64,000 nucleotides of DNA, taken from NCBI GenBank assembly GCA_036522895.1, contig DATDEX010000286.1, positions 5,287 to 69,286 on the forward strand, given 5' to 3'. Origin of the DNA: JAIOPA01 sp036522895 (GTDB taxonomy: Bacteria > Eisenbacteria > RBG-16-71-46). The notes under the pieces were generated by a model. That model was not told the origin of the DNA. It saw only the letters and a list, made by a program, of their open reading frames with translations, and did not search any database. Positions 8,264 to 17,854 of the stretch are shown one piece after another (within the stretch, counting starts at the first letter, position 1; each line of letters opens with the position of its first letter). The position numbers were made by a program, and so were the translations under genes.

Positions 8264-11200
8264 TCAATGGAGCACCACGACTTTTCGCGTCCGCGTCTGC
8301 GCGCCGCTGCTCAGCCTGACCAGGTAGACGCCGCTCGGCATGCGCGCCCCGACGGCGTCGCGCGTGTCCCAGCGGGCCGTGCTCCGGCCGGCGCGCGCCG
8401 GGCCCTGCGCGATCACGCGCACGCGGCGGCCGGCCAGATCGTAAACCGCCAGCTCGAGCGCGGCGCCGTTCTGCTCGATCGGCACGCCGAAGGCGAACTG
8501 CAGTTCCGTACGCACCGGGTTGGGATGCGGTGCGGCAAGCTCGAGCGTGCGGGGCGCGACGTCCAGCGCCGGCTCGACGCCGACCGCGTCCGTGGTCTCG
8601 CTAAAGCCGGTGCGCCGGGCATCGTGGTGGAACTGCGGCCACGGGGCAGGGCCCGCGGGCGAGAACGGGAAGTCGTAGTCCCACACGTGCACCGTGCCGC
8701 CGAAATCGACGGTGACGATTTCGCTCATCCCGTCGCCGTCGCAATCGCACAAGGCCGGCGTGCCCGAGGCTTCGGCGGACATCGTGATGGGGAATCCCGG
8801 CAGCATGGCGCCGGTCACCCCGCTCAGCGCCGCGAGCGATCCGTTCTCGTCGCCCACGACGACGTCATTCACGCCGTCGCCGTTGATGTCGGCCACCACC
8901 GGGCTCGCGATCGTCGCGTCGCTCGTGAGCGAAGAAAAGCGCGAGGCGGCCGTCCATGGCGGGACGGCGGCGCCGTTCCGGTCGAACACGTACACGCGCC
9001 CGTTGCCGGAGGCGAGCACGATGTCGGTGAATCCGTCGCCGTTCATGTCGGCGAGCGCGGGCGAGGATCCCTGGCCGATCCCGGCGGGCGGGAGGAACAC
9101 CGGGAACCCGGGGCGGCTCGCTCCGTTCGCCAGTTGGACGTGGATCGAGCCGTCGGCAACCGGTACCACGATCGAGAGCTGCCCGGCGGGCCCATCCAGC
9201 CGTCCGACCGCGACCGAGCCGAGGATCGGGGCGCCGAGATTGACCGGGAACCCCGTCACGTTCGTTCCGTCCGGCTTCCATGCGTACAGGAACCCATCCG
9301 CGCTGCCGTACACGATGGCCAGCTGCCCGGGGCCGAGCAGCGGGGCGAGCGCCGGAGTGCCGGTGTTGAAGCCATTCCCGAGCGTCTTGAACACCCCGAT
9401 CGTGGCCGGGTTGAGGTCGCCGTCGAGCCATTCGCTGCCGTCCGCGCGAAACGCGTAGAGCGCCGCCCCGAGCGATCCGAACACGATCTCCTGGTGCTGA
9501 TCGCCGTTCAAATCGCCGACGGCCACGCTCGACCAGATCGGGTCAGGCAACGGCACCGGGAATCCGGGGCGCGGTACCCCCTGGGCATCGAACGCGAGGA
9601 GCTGCTTCGACGTGAACGTCGCGCCGATCACGTCGCGTCCGCCATCGCCGTCGAGGTCGGCGAACGATCCTCCGCCCCGGTAGAATCGGCCGAGCGTCGT
9701 GAAGTCGCCCGGGGTGGCGCTCGAACCATCGGCATCCACCGGCGCGGTGCCGTTGGAGTGGAACAGGTGAAGCACGTTGCCACCCACGAGAATGTCCATG
9801 CCCCCGCCGCTCGCCCGCGCCACCGCCACCGGGGTCTCGGACGTCTCGCGCGTGAACGCGGGGAAGCCGCCGTGATCCGCCGGACCCGTGCTCGCCGAAG
9901 CCGGAGCGCTCGGGCTCGATTCGTTCCCCGAGCTGTCCACCGCGGTCACCTCGTAGTAGTAGCGCGCGAGCGGGGCCAGGTCCGCATCCGCCCAGCTCGA
10001 GGTTCGTCCGAGCGGGAGCGGCGTGACCTTCACGAACGGACCGGCGGCGGCGACGGCGCGATACACGTTGTAGCCCGCGAGGTCCGGCGCCGGATCGTGC
10101 TCCCACTCGAGCGTCACGCGGCCCGCGCCGCCTGCGGCGGCGACCGCGTTGACCGCGGCCGGATAGCCCATGTCCAGGAGCTGGGTGAGGCGTGATCCGG
10201 TCGCGTCGTCGATCTCGAGCAGGAGTTTCGCGTCGGCGCTCCCGGGCACGAAGCGCACCGGCGTGGTGCTGGCCTCCGCGCCCGGCGGCAGATCGGGCAG
10301 CGTGAGCGTCGAGTCGAGCACGACCGCCAAGCCATCGAGGTCTCGCAGGTGGCCGACGAGCGCGTGCGCGTCGGCCTTGCCCACGTTACGCACCCGGAAC
10401 GTGTAGCGGACGGTCTCGCCCGGCTGCGGCCGGCCGTCGTTGTTGCCGGCCTCCTCGCTCTCGGCATGCGCGACCTGCACGAGCTCCGGTGAGCGGAGAA
10501 GCAACTGGAAGTGCTGCTGCTGCTGGAGGCCGCCATCCCCGGCAAGGTCGAGCGTGAACGCGACCTCGTGCTGGTCGGGAGCGTCGGGATCGATCGCGAC
10601 CCGGAAGCCGCTGGCCGGGGAGGAGGTGGCGGCGGGATCGATCGCGCCGTAGTCGGCCGTGGGAACCGGAATCGTGATCCAGGGATCCGCGGTGCTCAGC
10701 GTGCCGGTGACCGCGGCCGCAGGCGTCCCGCCCGCGTTGTGCACGGGCACCACCAGGTCCACGAGCTCGCCCGCGTCGGGAAGGCCATCCGCGTCGCCGT
10801 GCCGGCCCGCGAACGAATCGTCGAGCACGGCCGGGGCCGCTGCCTGGAGCGCGGCGGGAGCGCCCGCCACCACCCGGAGCGATCGCCGCCAGGGGCGCGC
10901 GTTGAACGCCGTCACCGTGAGCGAGCAGGCGCCGACCGAGTCGGGGTGGAACTGCAGCATCGCGTTGCCCGACCCGTCGGTCAACGCGGAGCGGTACTCG
11001 TGGCCCGGCAACCATGCCGTGACCCGCGCGCCGAAAAGCGGCGTGCCGGCCACGGCGACCGCGACTGCGAGCTGGCCCTCTCCGGCCGCGATCGAATCGG
11101 GCGCCGTTACGGTCAGCTCGCGCGGGCGCGCCGTGAAGATGCGCAGCTCGGGATCGCCGAGCAGCAGGAGCTCCAGCTCGCTCAGCCGGCCGAAGCCGTC

Positions 11201-12847
11201 GGATTGCGACACGCCGACGAACGGCAGTTTCTGCCGGGCTTGCGCCTCGCCCACGGCCGTCACGCTGTCCTGGAACAGCACGCGGAAGTACTCCCGCTGG
11301 AACCCCCGGCTGAACTTCGGATAATCGAGCCGCGTCGAGCCGATGTTCGTGACCGCACCGCCCGCCGGGGCGCGGAGGAGCGCCTCGCCGATCGAGGCGA
11401 AATCGATCGCGTTCGAGGTGCAATCGATGGCGTAGAAGTTCATCAGCCGGTCGCCGTTGGTGAGCGCGTGCATGTCGGGGTTGCTCAGGTTGTCGTCGCC
11501 GCACGACATCACCTCCCGGTACCCGTGCCCGACGTGCGTCACGAGGTTGTATCCGACCTGGAGGGAGTCGAACACCGCCGCGCGCGTCTCGTGCACCGAC
11601 CCGGGCCGCCAGCTCGGGTTCGAGTCGTTCTGGTACATGCGGGCCACGTGCATGTTCGGAACGCCGTCGAGGATCGGCATCTCGTCCGACTCCACGATCT
11701 GGGCGCCATCGAGCTGCACCAGCTGGCCGGGGCTCCAGGGCTCAGGCGTGATCACCTGGGCAAAGAAGAGGGCGTTTTCCATGTAGTCGGCAACCGGGGT
11801 CCGCTCGTACTTGAGCGTCTTCCGCACGAACAACTCGGCATCGGCCGGCGTCACGACCGGTGCGCGCCCGACCCAGACCTCGGGCAGCAGGTCCGCGTCG
11901 TCTCCCGCGTCGCCGGGGCCCGCGGACGCTTCCGCGAACAAGCTGTCGCCATCGGCGTTCCAATTGCCATCGAGACACGAGTAGTAGAGGTCGGTCGGGA
12001 CGAACTCGTCGTCCAGGAACGACACGTGCGCGATGCGCGGCGGAATGAGCTCGGTGTCGCCGCCGAGCAGCACCCAGCGCGTGCCCCAGCGGCTGTACGC
12101 ATCGCGGATGAACAGCCGGACGCGCTCGGGGTCGTCGACCGCCGCCGGGTACTGTTCGCGAATGAAGCTCAGCGTGCGCACCGCGGCGGGCACCCCGCTC
12201 GCGGTCTTCCAGTCCGCGAGCGGCTGGAACGCGGGCACCAGCGCATCGCTCGTGATGATGAGATAGGCGACCGGGCTCCCGAGCAGTGACGGCACCTGGG
12301 TGGGGCGAAACGGCGTTGCCGCGTCGGGGCGGGGAAGGGGGACGGCTCGCGGCGCGTCGGCCGGCGTCCCGACCGCCTCGGCGGCGTGCGTCCGGCCCTG
12401 TGATCGCTCGGCGCTTGCCGGGGGTGGGCCGCCCGCGTCCTCCCAGTCCGGCACCACGCGCTCGCGCGGGAGAGGAGCGCTGGTGGATGGCTCGAGGTCG
12501 AGCCTCACCCGCAACTCCATCGCGTGCCGCGCGTGCCCCGCGGGCAGCCCGCAGCCATCGGGAAGCTCGAGCCACGCCAGGTGTCGACCGCGCTGGAAGC
12601 CCTGATAGCCGATGCGGACCGTGATCCCGGCGGGGGCGCGCGCACCGTCCTCCGCGCACTCGAGCGAGACGACCTCGACCCGCGTGATGCGTTGGCCATC
12701 CGGAAGGTCGAGCGGTCCGGCGGCGGGCAGGCGGTCCGGGTCGACCTGGAGCGTCCGGGTCACGGTGACGACCGCGCGGGCCGGGCTCACGAGCGCCAGA
12801 AGCAGAAGGGCCGCTAAGCCGGGGAGCCGAATCACGCGCAAGAGCAT
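8264..12847 (-). CDS. Gingipain-type (peptidase C25) secreted cysteine protease with FG-GAP repeats and sorting domain
   Basis: A 1527-residue secreted protein. The signal peptide covers residues 1-25 (LAALLLLALVSPARA). About 190-590 is the C25 caspase-like domain, with catalytic His441 in 'THVGHGY' and Cys476 in 'AIDCTSN', a 35-residue spacing like gingipains. Gingipains cleave after basic residues; here the specificity is unknown. Next come a C25 C-terminal Ig-like region, CARDB-like Ig domains (about 680-890), a fibronectin III-like segment ('AGYNVYRAV', 'YYEVTAVDSSGNES'), then several FG-GAP/VCBS blades with calcium-loop motifs such as 'DLDGDGGRD', 'DLNGDQHQE', 'DMNGDGFTD' and 'DINGDGVND'. 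The last 85 residues are the FlgD/T9SS-type module ('PHPNPVRTE', 'VYDLAGRRV', 'GVYLVRLSSG', tail KVVVLH). A promoter sits directly before the ATG. A degenerate paralogue is at 18643. Confidence 0.92.
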   Translation of the reverse strand: MLLRVIRLPGLAALLLLALVSPARAVVTVTRTLQVDPDRLPAAGPLDLPDGQRITRVEVVSLECAEDGARAPAGITVRIGYQGFQRGRHLAWLELPDGCGLPAGHARHAMELRVRLDLEPSTSAPLPRERVVPDWEDAGGPPPASAERSQGRTHAAEAVGTPADAPRAVPLPRPDAATPFRPTQVPSLLGSPVAYLIITSDALVPAFQPLADWKTASGVPAAVRTLSFIREQYPAAVDDPERVRLFIRDAYSRWGTRWVLLGGDTELIPPRIAHVSFLDDEFVPTDLYYSCLDGNWNADGDSLFAEASAGPGDAGDDADLLPEVWVGRAPVVTPADAELFVRKTLKYERTPVADYMENALFFAQVITPEPWSPGQLVQLDGAQIVESDEMPILDGVPNMHVARMYQNDSNPSWRPGSVHETRAAVFDSLQVGYNLVTHVGHGYREVMSCGDDNLSNPDMHALTNGDRLMNFYAIDCTSNAIDFASIGEALLRAPAGGAVTNIGSTRLDYPKFSRGFQREYFRVLFQDSVTAVGEAQARQKLPFVGVSQSDGFGRLSELELLLLGDPELRIFTARPRELTVTAPDSIAAGEGQLAVAVAVAGTPLFGARVTAWLPGHEYRSALTDGSGNAMLQFHPDSVGACSLTVTAFNARPWRRSLRVVAGAPAALQAAAPAVLDDSFAGRHGDADGLPDAGELVDLVVPVHNAGGTPAAAVTGTLSTADPWITIPVPTADYGAIDPAATSSPASGFRVAIDPDAPDQHEVAFTLDLAGDGGLQQQQHFQLLLRSPELVQVAHAESEEAGNNDGRPQPGETVRYTFRVRNVGKADAHALVGHLRDLDGLAVVLDSTLTLPDLPPGAEASTTPVRFVPGSADAKLLLEIDDATGSRLTQLLDMGYPAAVNAVAAAGGAGRVTLEWEHDPAPDLAGYNVYRAVAAAGPFVKVTPLPLGRTSSWADADLAPLARYYYEVTAVDSSGNESSPSAPASASTGPADHGGFPAFTRETSETPVAVARASGGGMDILVGGNVLHLFHSNGTAPVDADGSSATPGDFTTLGRFYRGGGSFADLDGDGGRDVIGATFTSKQLLAFDAQGVPRPGFPVPLPDPIWSSVAVGDLNGDQHQEIVFGSLGAALYAFRADGSEWLDGDLNPATIGVFKTLGNGFNTGTPALAPLLGPGQLAIVYGSADGFLYAWKPDGTNVTGFPVNLGAPILGSVAVGRLDGPAGQLSIVVPVADGSIHVQLANGASRPGFPVFLPPAGIGQGSSPALADMNGDGFTDIVLASGNGRVYVFDRNGAAVPPWTAASRFSSLTSDATIASPVVADINGDGVNDVVVGDENGSLAALSGVTGAMLPGFPITMSAEASGTPALCDCDGDGMSEIVTVDFGGTVHVWDYDFPFSPAGPAPWPQFHHDARRTGFSETTDAVGVEPALDVAPRTLELAAPHPNPVRTELQFAFGVPIEQNGAALELAVYDLAGRRVRVIAQGPARAGRSTARWDTRDAVGARMPSGVYLVRLSSGAQTRTRKVVVLH

Positions 12848-12853
12848 GACTCA

Positions 12854-12882
12854 AGGCTAGGAGCGTGTCGGGGTCGGGTCAA
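12854..12882 (-). promoter_or_regulatory. Promoter TTGACC-N17-TAGCCT ending 6 bp before ATG (leaderless geometry)
   Basis: On the minus strand TTGACC (12882-12877), a 17-bp spacer and TAGCCT (12859-12854) are followed by only 6 bp before ATG 12847. The RNA would start within or next to the start codon, and no ribosome site is present. This is the clearest leaderless candidate in the window. Confidence 0.5.
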
Positions 12883-13021
12883 CGGCTCTCGTGCCCGCGC
12901 CGGCAGACGCTGGGCCTCTCCCCGGCGGTGCTGACCGCCGCCAGGCAGTAGGTTCCCTGCCGCCGGGCCGACCTTCGCGCGACGGGCCCGGTCGAGCTTC
13001 ATCCCGAAGGGAGGACGAATC

Positions 13022-13420
13022 GTGCCGCGTAAGACCATCCAGCCAGACGGCCTGTTCGATAGCCGGAAATACGGCTTCTCGCAGATCGCAGTCGGTGAAG
13101 GCAGCCGCGTCGTCACGATCTCGGGGCAGGTCGGGTGGGACAAGGACGAGCGCGTCGTCGGCGCGGACCTGAAGCAGCAGACCATGCTGGCGCTGCAGAA
13201 TCTGAAATACGCCATGGAGGCAGCGGGGGGCTCCCTGGACGATGTCCTCCTGCTGCACATCTACATCGTGGAATCGGTGATGACGAAGGACACGGCCGTC
13301 CGCGATTGCCTGCAAACCGTCTTTCCCGACGCGCCGCCTGCCACGAGCTGGATCGGCGTGTCGCGTCTCTCCGCCCCGGATTTTCTTGTGGAGATTGAAG
13401 CGATCGGCGTCCTGCCCTGA
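13022..13420 (+). CDS. ridA: RidA/YjgF family enamine deaminase
   Basis: A 132-residue protein with a GTG start at 13022, supported by GGGAGGA about 9 bp upstream. It has the family fold from end to end: 'TISGQVGWDKDERVVG', 'QTMLALQNLKYAMEAAGGSL', and the active-site segment with Arg115 in 'GVSRLS' and Glu126 near 'VEIEAI'. In RidA this arginine anchors the carboxylate of 2-aminoacrylate and similar reactive enamines, which are hydrolysed to keto acids and ammonia in the cytoplasm. The C-terminal part 'PPATSWIGVSRL' departs from the usual 'PARS(T/C)' context, so it may belong to a sister Rid group. The neighbours give no pathway; it converges with the POT transporter gene. Confidence 0.88.
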   Translation: MPRKTIQPDGLFDSRKYGFSQIAVGEGSRVVTISGQVGWDKDERVVGADLKQQTMLALQNLKYAMEAAGGSLDDVLLLHIYIVESVMTKDTAVRDCLQTVFPDAPPATSWIGVSRLSAPDFLVEIEAIGVLP

Positions 13421-13490
13421 ACCGGGCCGTCGGCGATCGGGTCGGTGGAGCCCCGCGAAACCGGGTCGCGCCGCACTCCCGTGACGGCGC

Positions 13491-14951
13491 TCAGATGTCC
13501 GCGGCCTCGTACTTCCGCACCCACCCCGCGTAAAGGAAGATGCCGATCGCCGATGCGATGCCGACGGCGACGAACGGATACCAGAGCTTGTAGGGATGGT
13601 AGGCGCTCCAGAGCAGCCGGGTGGCGGCGCTCGCGTCGAGGTGGTTCACGCGCTGCAGCGCCTCCATCGCGGTCGTCCGATCCACGCCCGCCGGCACGCC
13701 GCCATGATCGCCGAGGTACTTGAGCGCCAGGCCGGCTTTCTCCCCGATGCGCCCGTAGAGGTCGCCGGCGAGGAACGAGCCGTACGCCCAGCCGATCGCC
13801 GTCGGCATGTTCGCGTATCCCATATAGAGACCTTTCTTGCCCTCCGGAGCGATGATGCCGAGATAATCGTTCATCTTGGGGCTCGACAGCATCTCGCCCA
13901 CCGCGAAGAGCGCGATGCCGAGCAGGCAGGAAACACCCGACATGGTGAAGCCCGCGGCGAGCAGGCCCAGGGACGCGACCGCGATGCCGATGAAGATCGA
14001 GTGCACGCGCCGCATTCGTGCCACGAGGTGCGAGACCCAGACGACGCACAGAACGATCATGAACGCGTCCAGGTTGATCATCCATTCCTGCGCCACCATC
14101 GGGCCGCGCGGGGTCTGGGTCGTGAACATCGCCGGCAGGTGCATCGCCCTCACGATGCTCGAGGAATCCACCCAGTCCACGATGAAGTTGGGCAGCAGGT
14201 CGAAGAGCTGCATGAACATCAGCCAGAAGCCGGACATGATGAGGATGAACGTGATCAGGCGCGGGTTGAAGAGATTCGTGAACGTGAGTAGGGCGGTCTG
14301 CAGCACACCGCCCGACTTGTTCCCCCCGGCGTCCACGCTCGGGTAGGTGAGCAGCATCAGGAAGTTCAACGAGACGATCACCGCGCACCCGTAGAAGACC
14401 GTCGGCCACGAGAAGCCGTACAGAAAGTGCGCCAGGGGCGGCCCCAGGAACCCGCCGACGTTCACGAGCATGTAGAAGACGCCCCAGCCGACCGAGGAAT
14501 TGCTCTTGTCCATCGTCCGCTGCAGCGAGCCCCACACCCCGGGCTTGAAAATCGCCGTGCCGAACGCCAGGACGAGGCACCCGATCGTGAACGGCCAGAA
14601 GCCGCGCTGGGTGGCCATCAGCAGGTATCCGGCGATCTTGATGGCAATCGAGACGGCGATCGTCTTCTTGTAACCGTAGCGGTCCGCGAACCCGCCCGAG
14701 AAGATCGGCACGCCCGTCTGGACGAGCGCCCACAGCGTGAAGATGAAGCCCTTTTGCGACTGCGTGAAGTGCAAGCCGTGGATCTCGTCGGCCTGCGCGA
14801 TGTAGATGGGGATCACGACACGCACGCCGAAGTAGGCCAGGCGCTCGAACATCTCCATCATGTTGAGCATCCAGAACGCGCGGGAAAGGTGCGAGAGTTG
14901 CGCGAACATCCCGGTTCTTGGCGGGCTGGCGGCCTGCGGCATCGAGCTCAT
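13491..14951 (-). CDS. POT/PTR-family proton-coupled oligopeptide transporter (MFS)
   Basis: A 486-residue membrane protein. The start ATG 14951 has GGAGG about 7 bp upstream; an in-frame ATG at 14993 would add 14 poor residues. The N-terminus has the POT signature ('MEMFERLAYFGVR', a version of ExxERFxYYG), and the PTR2 motif 'FYMLVNVGGFLGP' lies near residue 165. About 12-14 hydrophobic segments are visible, together with the MFS loop 'FADRYGYKK'. The family imports di- and tripeptides with protons across the inner membrane. A large cytoplasmic insertion near residues 390-440 holds 'LKYLGDHGG'. A second member of the family lies at 45441. Peptide import would fit with the secreted proteases nearby, but no operon links them. 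Confidence 0.87.
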   Translation of the reverse strand: MSSMPQAASPPRTGMFAQLSHLSRAFWMLNMMEMFERLAYFGVRVVIPIYIAQADEIHGLHFTQSQKGFIFTLWALVQTGVPIFSGGFADRYGYKKTIAVSIAIKIAGYLLMATQRGFWPFTIGCLVLAFGTAIFKPGVWGSLQRTMDKSNSSVGWGVFYMLVNVGGFLGPPLAHFLYGFSWPTVFYGCAVIVSLNFLMLLTYPSVDAGGNKSGGVLQTALLTFTNLFNPRLITFILIMSGFWLMFMQLFDLLPNFIVDWVDSSSIVRAMHLPAMFTTQTPRGPMVAQEWMINLDAFMIVLCVVWVSHLVARMRRVHSIFIGIAVASLGLLAAGFTMSGVSCLLGIALFAVGEMLSSPKMNDYLGIIAPEGKKGLYMGYANMPTAIGWAYGSFLAGDLYGRIGEKAGLALKYLGDHGGVPAGVDRTTAMEALQRVNHLDASAATRLLWSAYHPYKLWYPFVAVGIASAIGIFLYAGWVRKYEAADI

Positions 14952-15141
14952 GCGGCCTCCGGAAGGAGTGTTGCTTGGGGGAGAGCACGGCAATCTCGAG
15001 TCTCAGCGTAGCCGCTCGCTCCAACCGATGAAAGCATCGCCGGTGCGCCGCCCACCTGTCCGACCGGTATCCGCCGCCACGCAGCACGACCCGACACGGG
15101 CGAAGGCCGGCGGATGACCTGGTGTGCGCCTCGTCTCCCCA

Positions 15142-15326
15142 CTAGCCCGGACTATTCATGAGCCCGCGGCCTGCGAACGCGATCTGGCGGCCATCCGCTG
15201 CGTTGCAGGCTCGGGGCGCTCCTCGACGTGTCTTCAGACACGTCTGCGGTGCGGCCCGACCCTGCGCCTTGCGGCTGGCCGCCATCTCGCATTCTCGGCT
15301 CGCGCTTCATGAATAGTCAGGGCTAG
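15142..15326. mobile_element. 185-bp palindromic MITE-like element flanked by CTAG
   Basis: The left end (15143-15163) and the right end (15305-15325) are inverted copies differing at only a few bases, sharing the core GACTATTCATGA. The symmetry continues inward: 'GGCGGCCA' at left pairs with 'TGGCCGCC' at right, and the apex GACGTGTCT/AGACACGTC is a perfect hairpin. So the whole segment is one imperfect palindrome that could fold into a long stem. CTAG occurs at both outer edges. No transposase frame fits inside, so it would be non-autonomous. Confidence 0.7.
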
Positions 15327-15337
15327 ATTCACGCGTC

Positions 15338-17668
15338 ATGCAGACCTCGACCGATCCGGCTCCGATACCTTATGAGTGGCTCTGGGGTTGGGACCCGACG
15401 CCCGGCATCGTCTCCGTGTGGGCGGAGCCGTCCGGTCTCGCGGTCATTTGGCGGCGGCTACCGGGCTCGGGGGCGCTGATCCGCGAAGAGGCCCGGTTTC
15501 GGCCGTGGCTCGTGCTCGATCGGCTCGACGATCTCGCGCATCTCGGCACGGGCCTCGCGCCCGACGGCACTCCCCACGCACTCGTGACGTACCGAGAACT
15601 CGCCGGGCCGGGCCAGCTGCGGTTCCTCGTGAGCGCCGACGACGGGCGGACCCTGTCGCGAGCGGTGTTGACGGGTGCGTCGCGCCGCATGGGACACGCC
15701 CTCCGTCACGTGCGCGACCTCGGCAAGACCGCGGTGCTGTCGCTGCCGCCCGAGGAGCAGTACCTGGTCATGACGGGGCGGTCGTATTTCCGCGACCTCG
15801 CCTTCGATCAACTTCGTCGATTGCAGTTCGACCTCGAGACGACCGGCCTGGACCCCGCGCGGAGCCGGATCTTCATGATCGCCGTGCGACATCCCTCCGG
15901 GGCCGAGGAGGTGCTCGAGGCCGCGGGCGAAGATGACGCCGCGGAGGCGGGACTCATCCGGCGGTTGGTGGCGACGGTGACCGAATCGGACCCCGACGTG
16001 ATCGAGAATCACAACCTCCACGGCTTCGACCTGCCGTTCCTGGAGCGGCGTGCCCGGGCGCTGGGCGTGCAGCTCGGTCTCGGCCGGATTCCGTCCCTGG
16101 GTGTCCGGGCGAGGGCCGCGCGCCGAGACCAGCTCCGTTACGTGCTCCCGGGACGCGAGTGTATCGATACGCTCGACGCGGTCCGCCGCTACGATTTTGC
16201 GGTTCGCGAACTGCCCGGGCACGGGTTGAAGGCGGTGGCGCGGCATTTCGGGATCGCGGCGTCGGACCGTGAGCTGATCCCCGGCGAGCAGGTCCACGCG
16301 ACCTACCGGACCAATCCCGAGCGGGTCCTCCGCTACGCCACGGCCGACGTCACCGAGGTCGCGGCTCTCGCCCGACTGCTCGGCGGTGCGGCATTCGCGC
16401 TCGCCCAGCTGGCGCCGCGCCGATACGAACGGTTGGCGGACGCCGGTGCCGCGACCGGTGTGATCGACCCGCTCCTGGTTCGAACCTATCTGCGAGCCGG
16501 GCACGCGCTGCCGGCGCACGAGGCCGGCGATGGGACGAGCCACAGTGGCGCGGCCCTGCACCTCTTCGCGACCGGGGTGGCGGAGCGCGTGGTGAAGGCC
16601 GACGTCGCGAGCCTCTACCCATCCTTGATGCGAACGCATCGGATCGGGCCGAGCCGTGACCGGCTCGGTGCGCTGCTGGCGCTGGTGGACGGCCTCGTCG
16701 AACGGCGCCTCGCGGCGAAGGCGGCGGCCAGGTCGGCTCCCGCGGGCTCGGCGGAGCGGTTCGCGCACGAGGCGATGTCGGCGGCGATGAAACTGGTGGT
16801 GAACACGGCCTACGGTTACCTGGCGGCGGGCGGGCTCACTCGATTCGCGGACGTCCACGCCGCGAACGAGGTGACCCGCCACGGACGCGAGACCCTCGAT
16901 CTCATGTGCCGCGAGCTCCAGGCCCGGGGCGTGATCCGGCTCGAGGCGGATACCGATGGGGTCTATTTCGCGGTGCCACCGGGGTGGACCGAGGCGGAAG
17001 AGAGGCGCGTGGTGGCGGAGGTCGGCGCGCTCCTGCCGCCGCTGGTTCAACTCGAGTTCGAGGGGCGTTACGCCGCCATGCTGTCGCACGAGCCCAAGAA
17101 CTACGCGCTTCTCGGCTACGACGGCCGGCTGGTGCTTCGCGGGGTGGCGTTTCGATCGAGCCGGGCCGAGCCCTTCGGTGAGGCATTCCTCCGGCGGGCC
17201 GTGTCACGTTTGCTGACCGGCGACATCACCGGGGTACGGCAGGCGTACGTCGACACCGTGGCCGCGCTCAGGCGGCGGGAATACTCGACCTTCGAGGTGT
17301 CGTCGCGGGTGCGATTGACCAAGACGCCGGCGCAGTATCGGGCTTCGCGTGCAGGTCGACGCGAACACCCCTACGAGGCCCTGCTGGCCGCCGGGCGACG
17401 CGACTGGCGACGGGGCGAGCGCGTCCGGGTGTTCCGGGCTCGCGATGGTTCGGCCGGGCTCGTGACCGAGCGCGCGGAGAATGTCGATCACCAGGCCGAC
17501 AAGCGCGACTACGACGTCGAACACTACCTGCGTGTGCTCAAGGACAACTACGCCTCGAGACTGGCCCGGGCGTTCGAGCCGGCGGATTTCGCGGCAATGT
17601 TCGCGGACCCGAACCAGGCCTCGCTGTTCCCTCCGGCGTACGGCGAGATCCGGCCGGTGCTCCGATGA
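15338..17668 (+). CDS. polB: Family B DNA polymerase with 3'-5' exonuclease
   Basis: A 776-residue protein starting only 12 bp after the palindromic element. Exonuclease motifs are intact: Exo I D165LETT, Exo II 'NHNLHGFD' (Asn224 to Asp231) and Exo III 'YATADVTE'. The polymerase core has motif A D422VASLYPS, motif B K485LVVNTAYG and motif C D538TDG. It should therefore copy DNA with proofreading, like E. coli Pol II, which acts in translesion or repair synthesis. Near the end 'QASLF' (760-764) matches the pentapeptide by which polymerases dock on the sliding clamp. No mobile-element or primase gene lies alongside, so a chromosomal repair role is more likely than a phage origin. No SOS box was recognised. 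Confidence 0.93.
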   Translation: MQTSTDPAPIPYEWLWGWDPTPGIVSVWAEPSGLAVIWRRLPGSGALIREEARFRPWLVLDRLDDLAHLGTGLAPDGTPHALVTYRELAGPGQLRFLVSADDGRTLSRAVLTGASRRMGHALRHVRDLGKTAVLSLPPEEQYLVMTGRSYFRDLAFDQLRRLQFDLETTGLDPARSRIFMIAVRHPSGAEEVLEAAGEDDAAEAGLIRRLVATVTESDPDVIENHNLHGFDLPFLERRARALGVQLGLGRIPSLGVRARAARRDQLRYVLPGRECIDTLDAVRRYDFAVRELPGHGLKAVARHFGIAASDRELIPGEQVHATYRTNPERVLRYATADVTEVAALARLLGGAAFALAQLAPRRYERLADAGAATGVIDPLLVRTYLRAGHALPAHEAGDGTSHSGAALHLFATGVAERVVKADVASLYPSLMRTHRIGPSRDRLGALLALVDGLVERRLAAKAAARSAPAGSAERFAHEAMSAAMKLVVNTAYGYLAAGGLTRFADVHAANEVTRHGRETLDLMCRELQARGVIRLEADTDGVYFAVPPGWTEAEERRVVAEVGALLPPLVQLEFEGRYAAMLSHEPKNYALLGYDGRLVLRGVAFRSSRAEPFGEAFLRRAVSRLLTGDITGVRQAYVDTVAALRRREYSTFEVSSRVRLTKTPAQYRASRAGRREHPYEALLAAGRRDWRRGERVRVFRARDGSAGLVTERAENVDHQADKRDYDVEHYLRVLKDNYASRLARAFEPADFAAMFADPNQASLFPPAYGEIRPVLR

Positions 17669-17854
17669 CCCGTGTCGCGGGGGAGCCTGGCGCGGGCCAA
17701 CCCTGGGCGGAAACCACCTGTCCAACCTGTCGAGGCTGACCGTGCTTCCGCTGTCGCCCTCGGGCGCGAGGCATGGTTCACTCTCGGCCGCGAGTTCCCC
17801 AGGCGCTTCACGCAGAGGGTCGAGACGCCCATAGCGGGTCGAAGGAGGCAGACG

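Noticed and set aside
8177..10195. Long open frame on the plus strand opposite the gingipain gene
   Set aside because: Arginine-, glycine- and alanine-rich shadow of the real minus-strand gene in high-GC DNA; no domain, while the opposite strand encodes a complete recognised protein.
10511..12289. 592-codon plus-strand frame opposite the gingipain gene
   Set aside because: Same reason: composition of a GC-rich antisense shadow and no recognisable motif.
12900..13020. Hairpins upstream of the RidA gene as a riboswitch
   Set aside because: Short GC-rich inverted repeats are expected by chance at this composition and no known riboswitch core is recognisable.
15458..17089. 543-codon minus-strand frame opposite the DNA polymerase
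   Set aside because: Antisense shadow; the polymerase motifs on the plus strand are complete.
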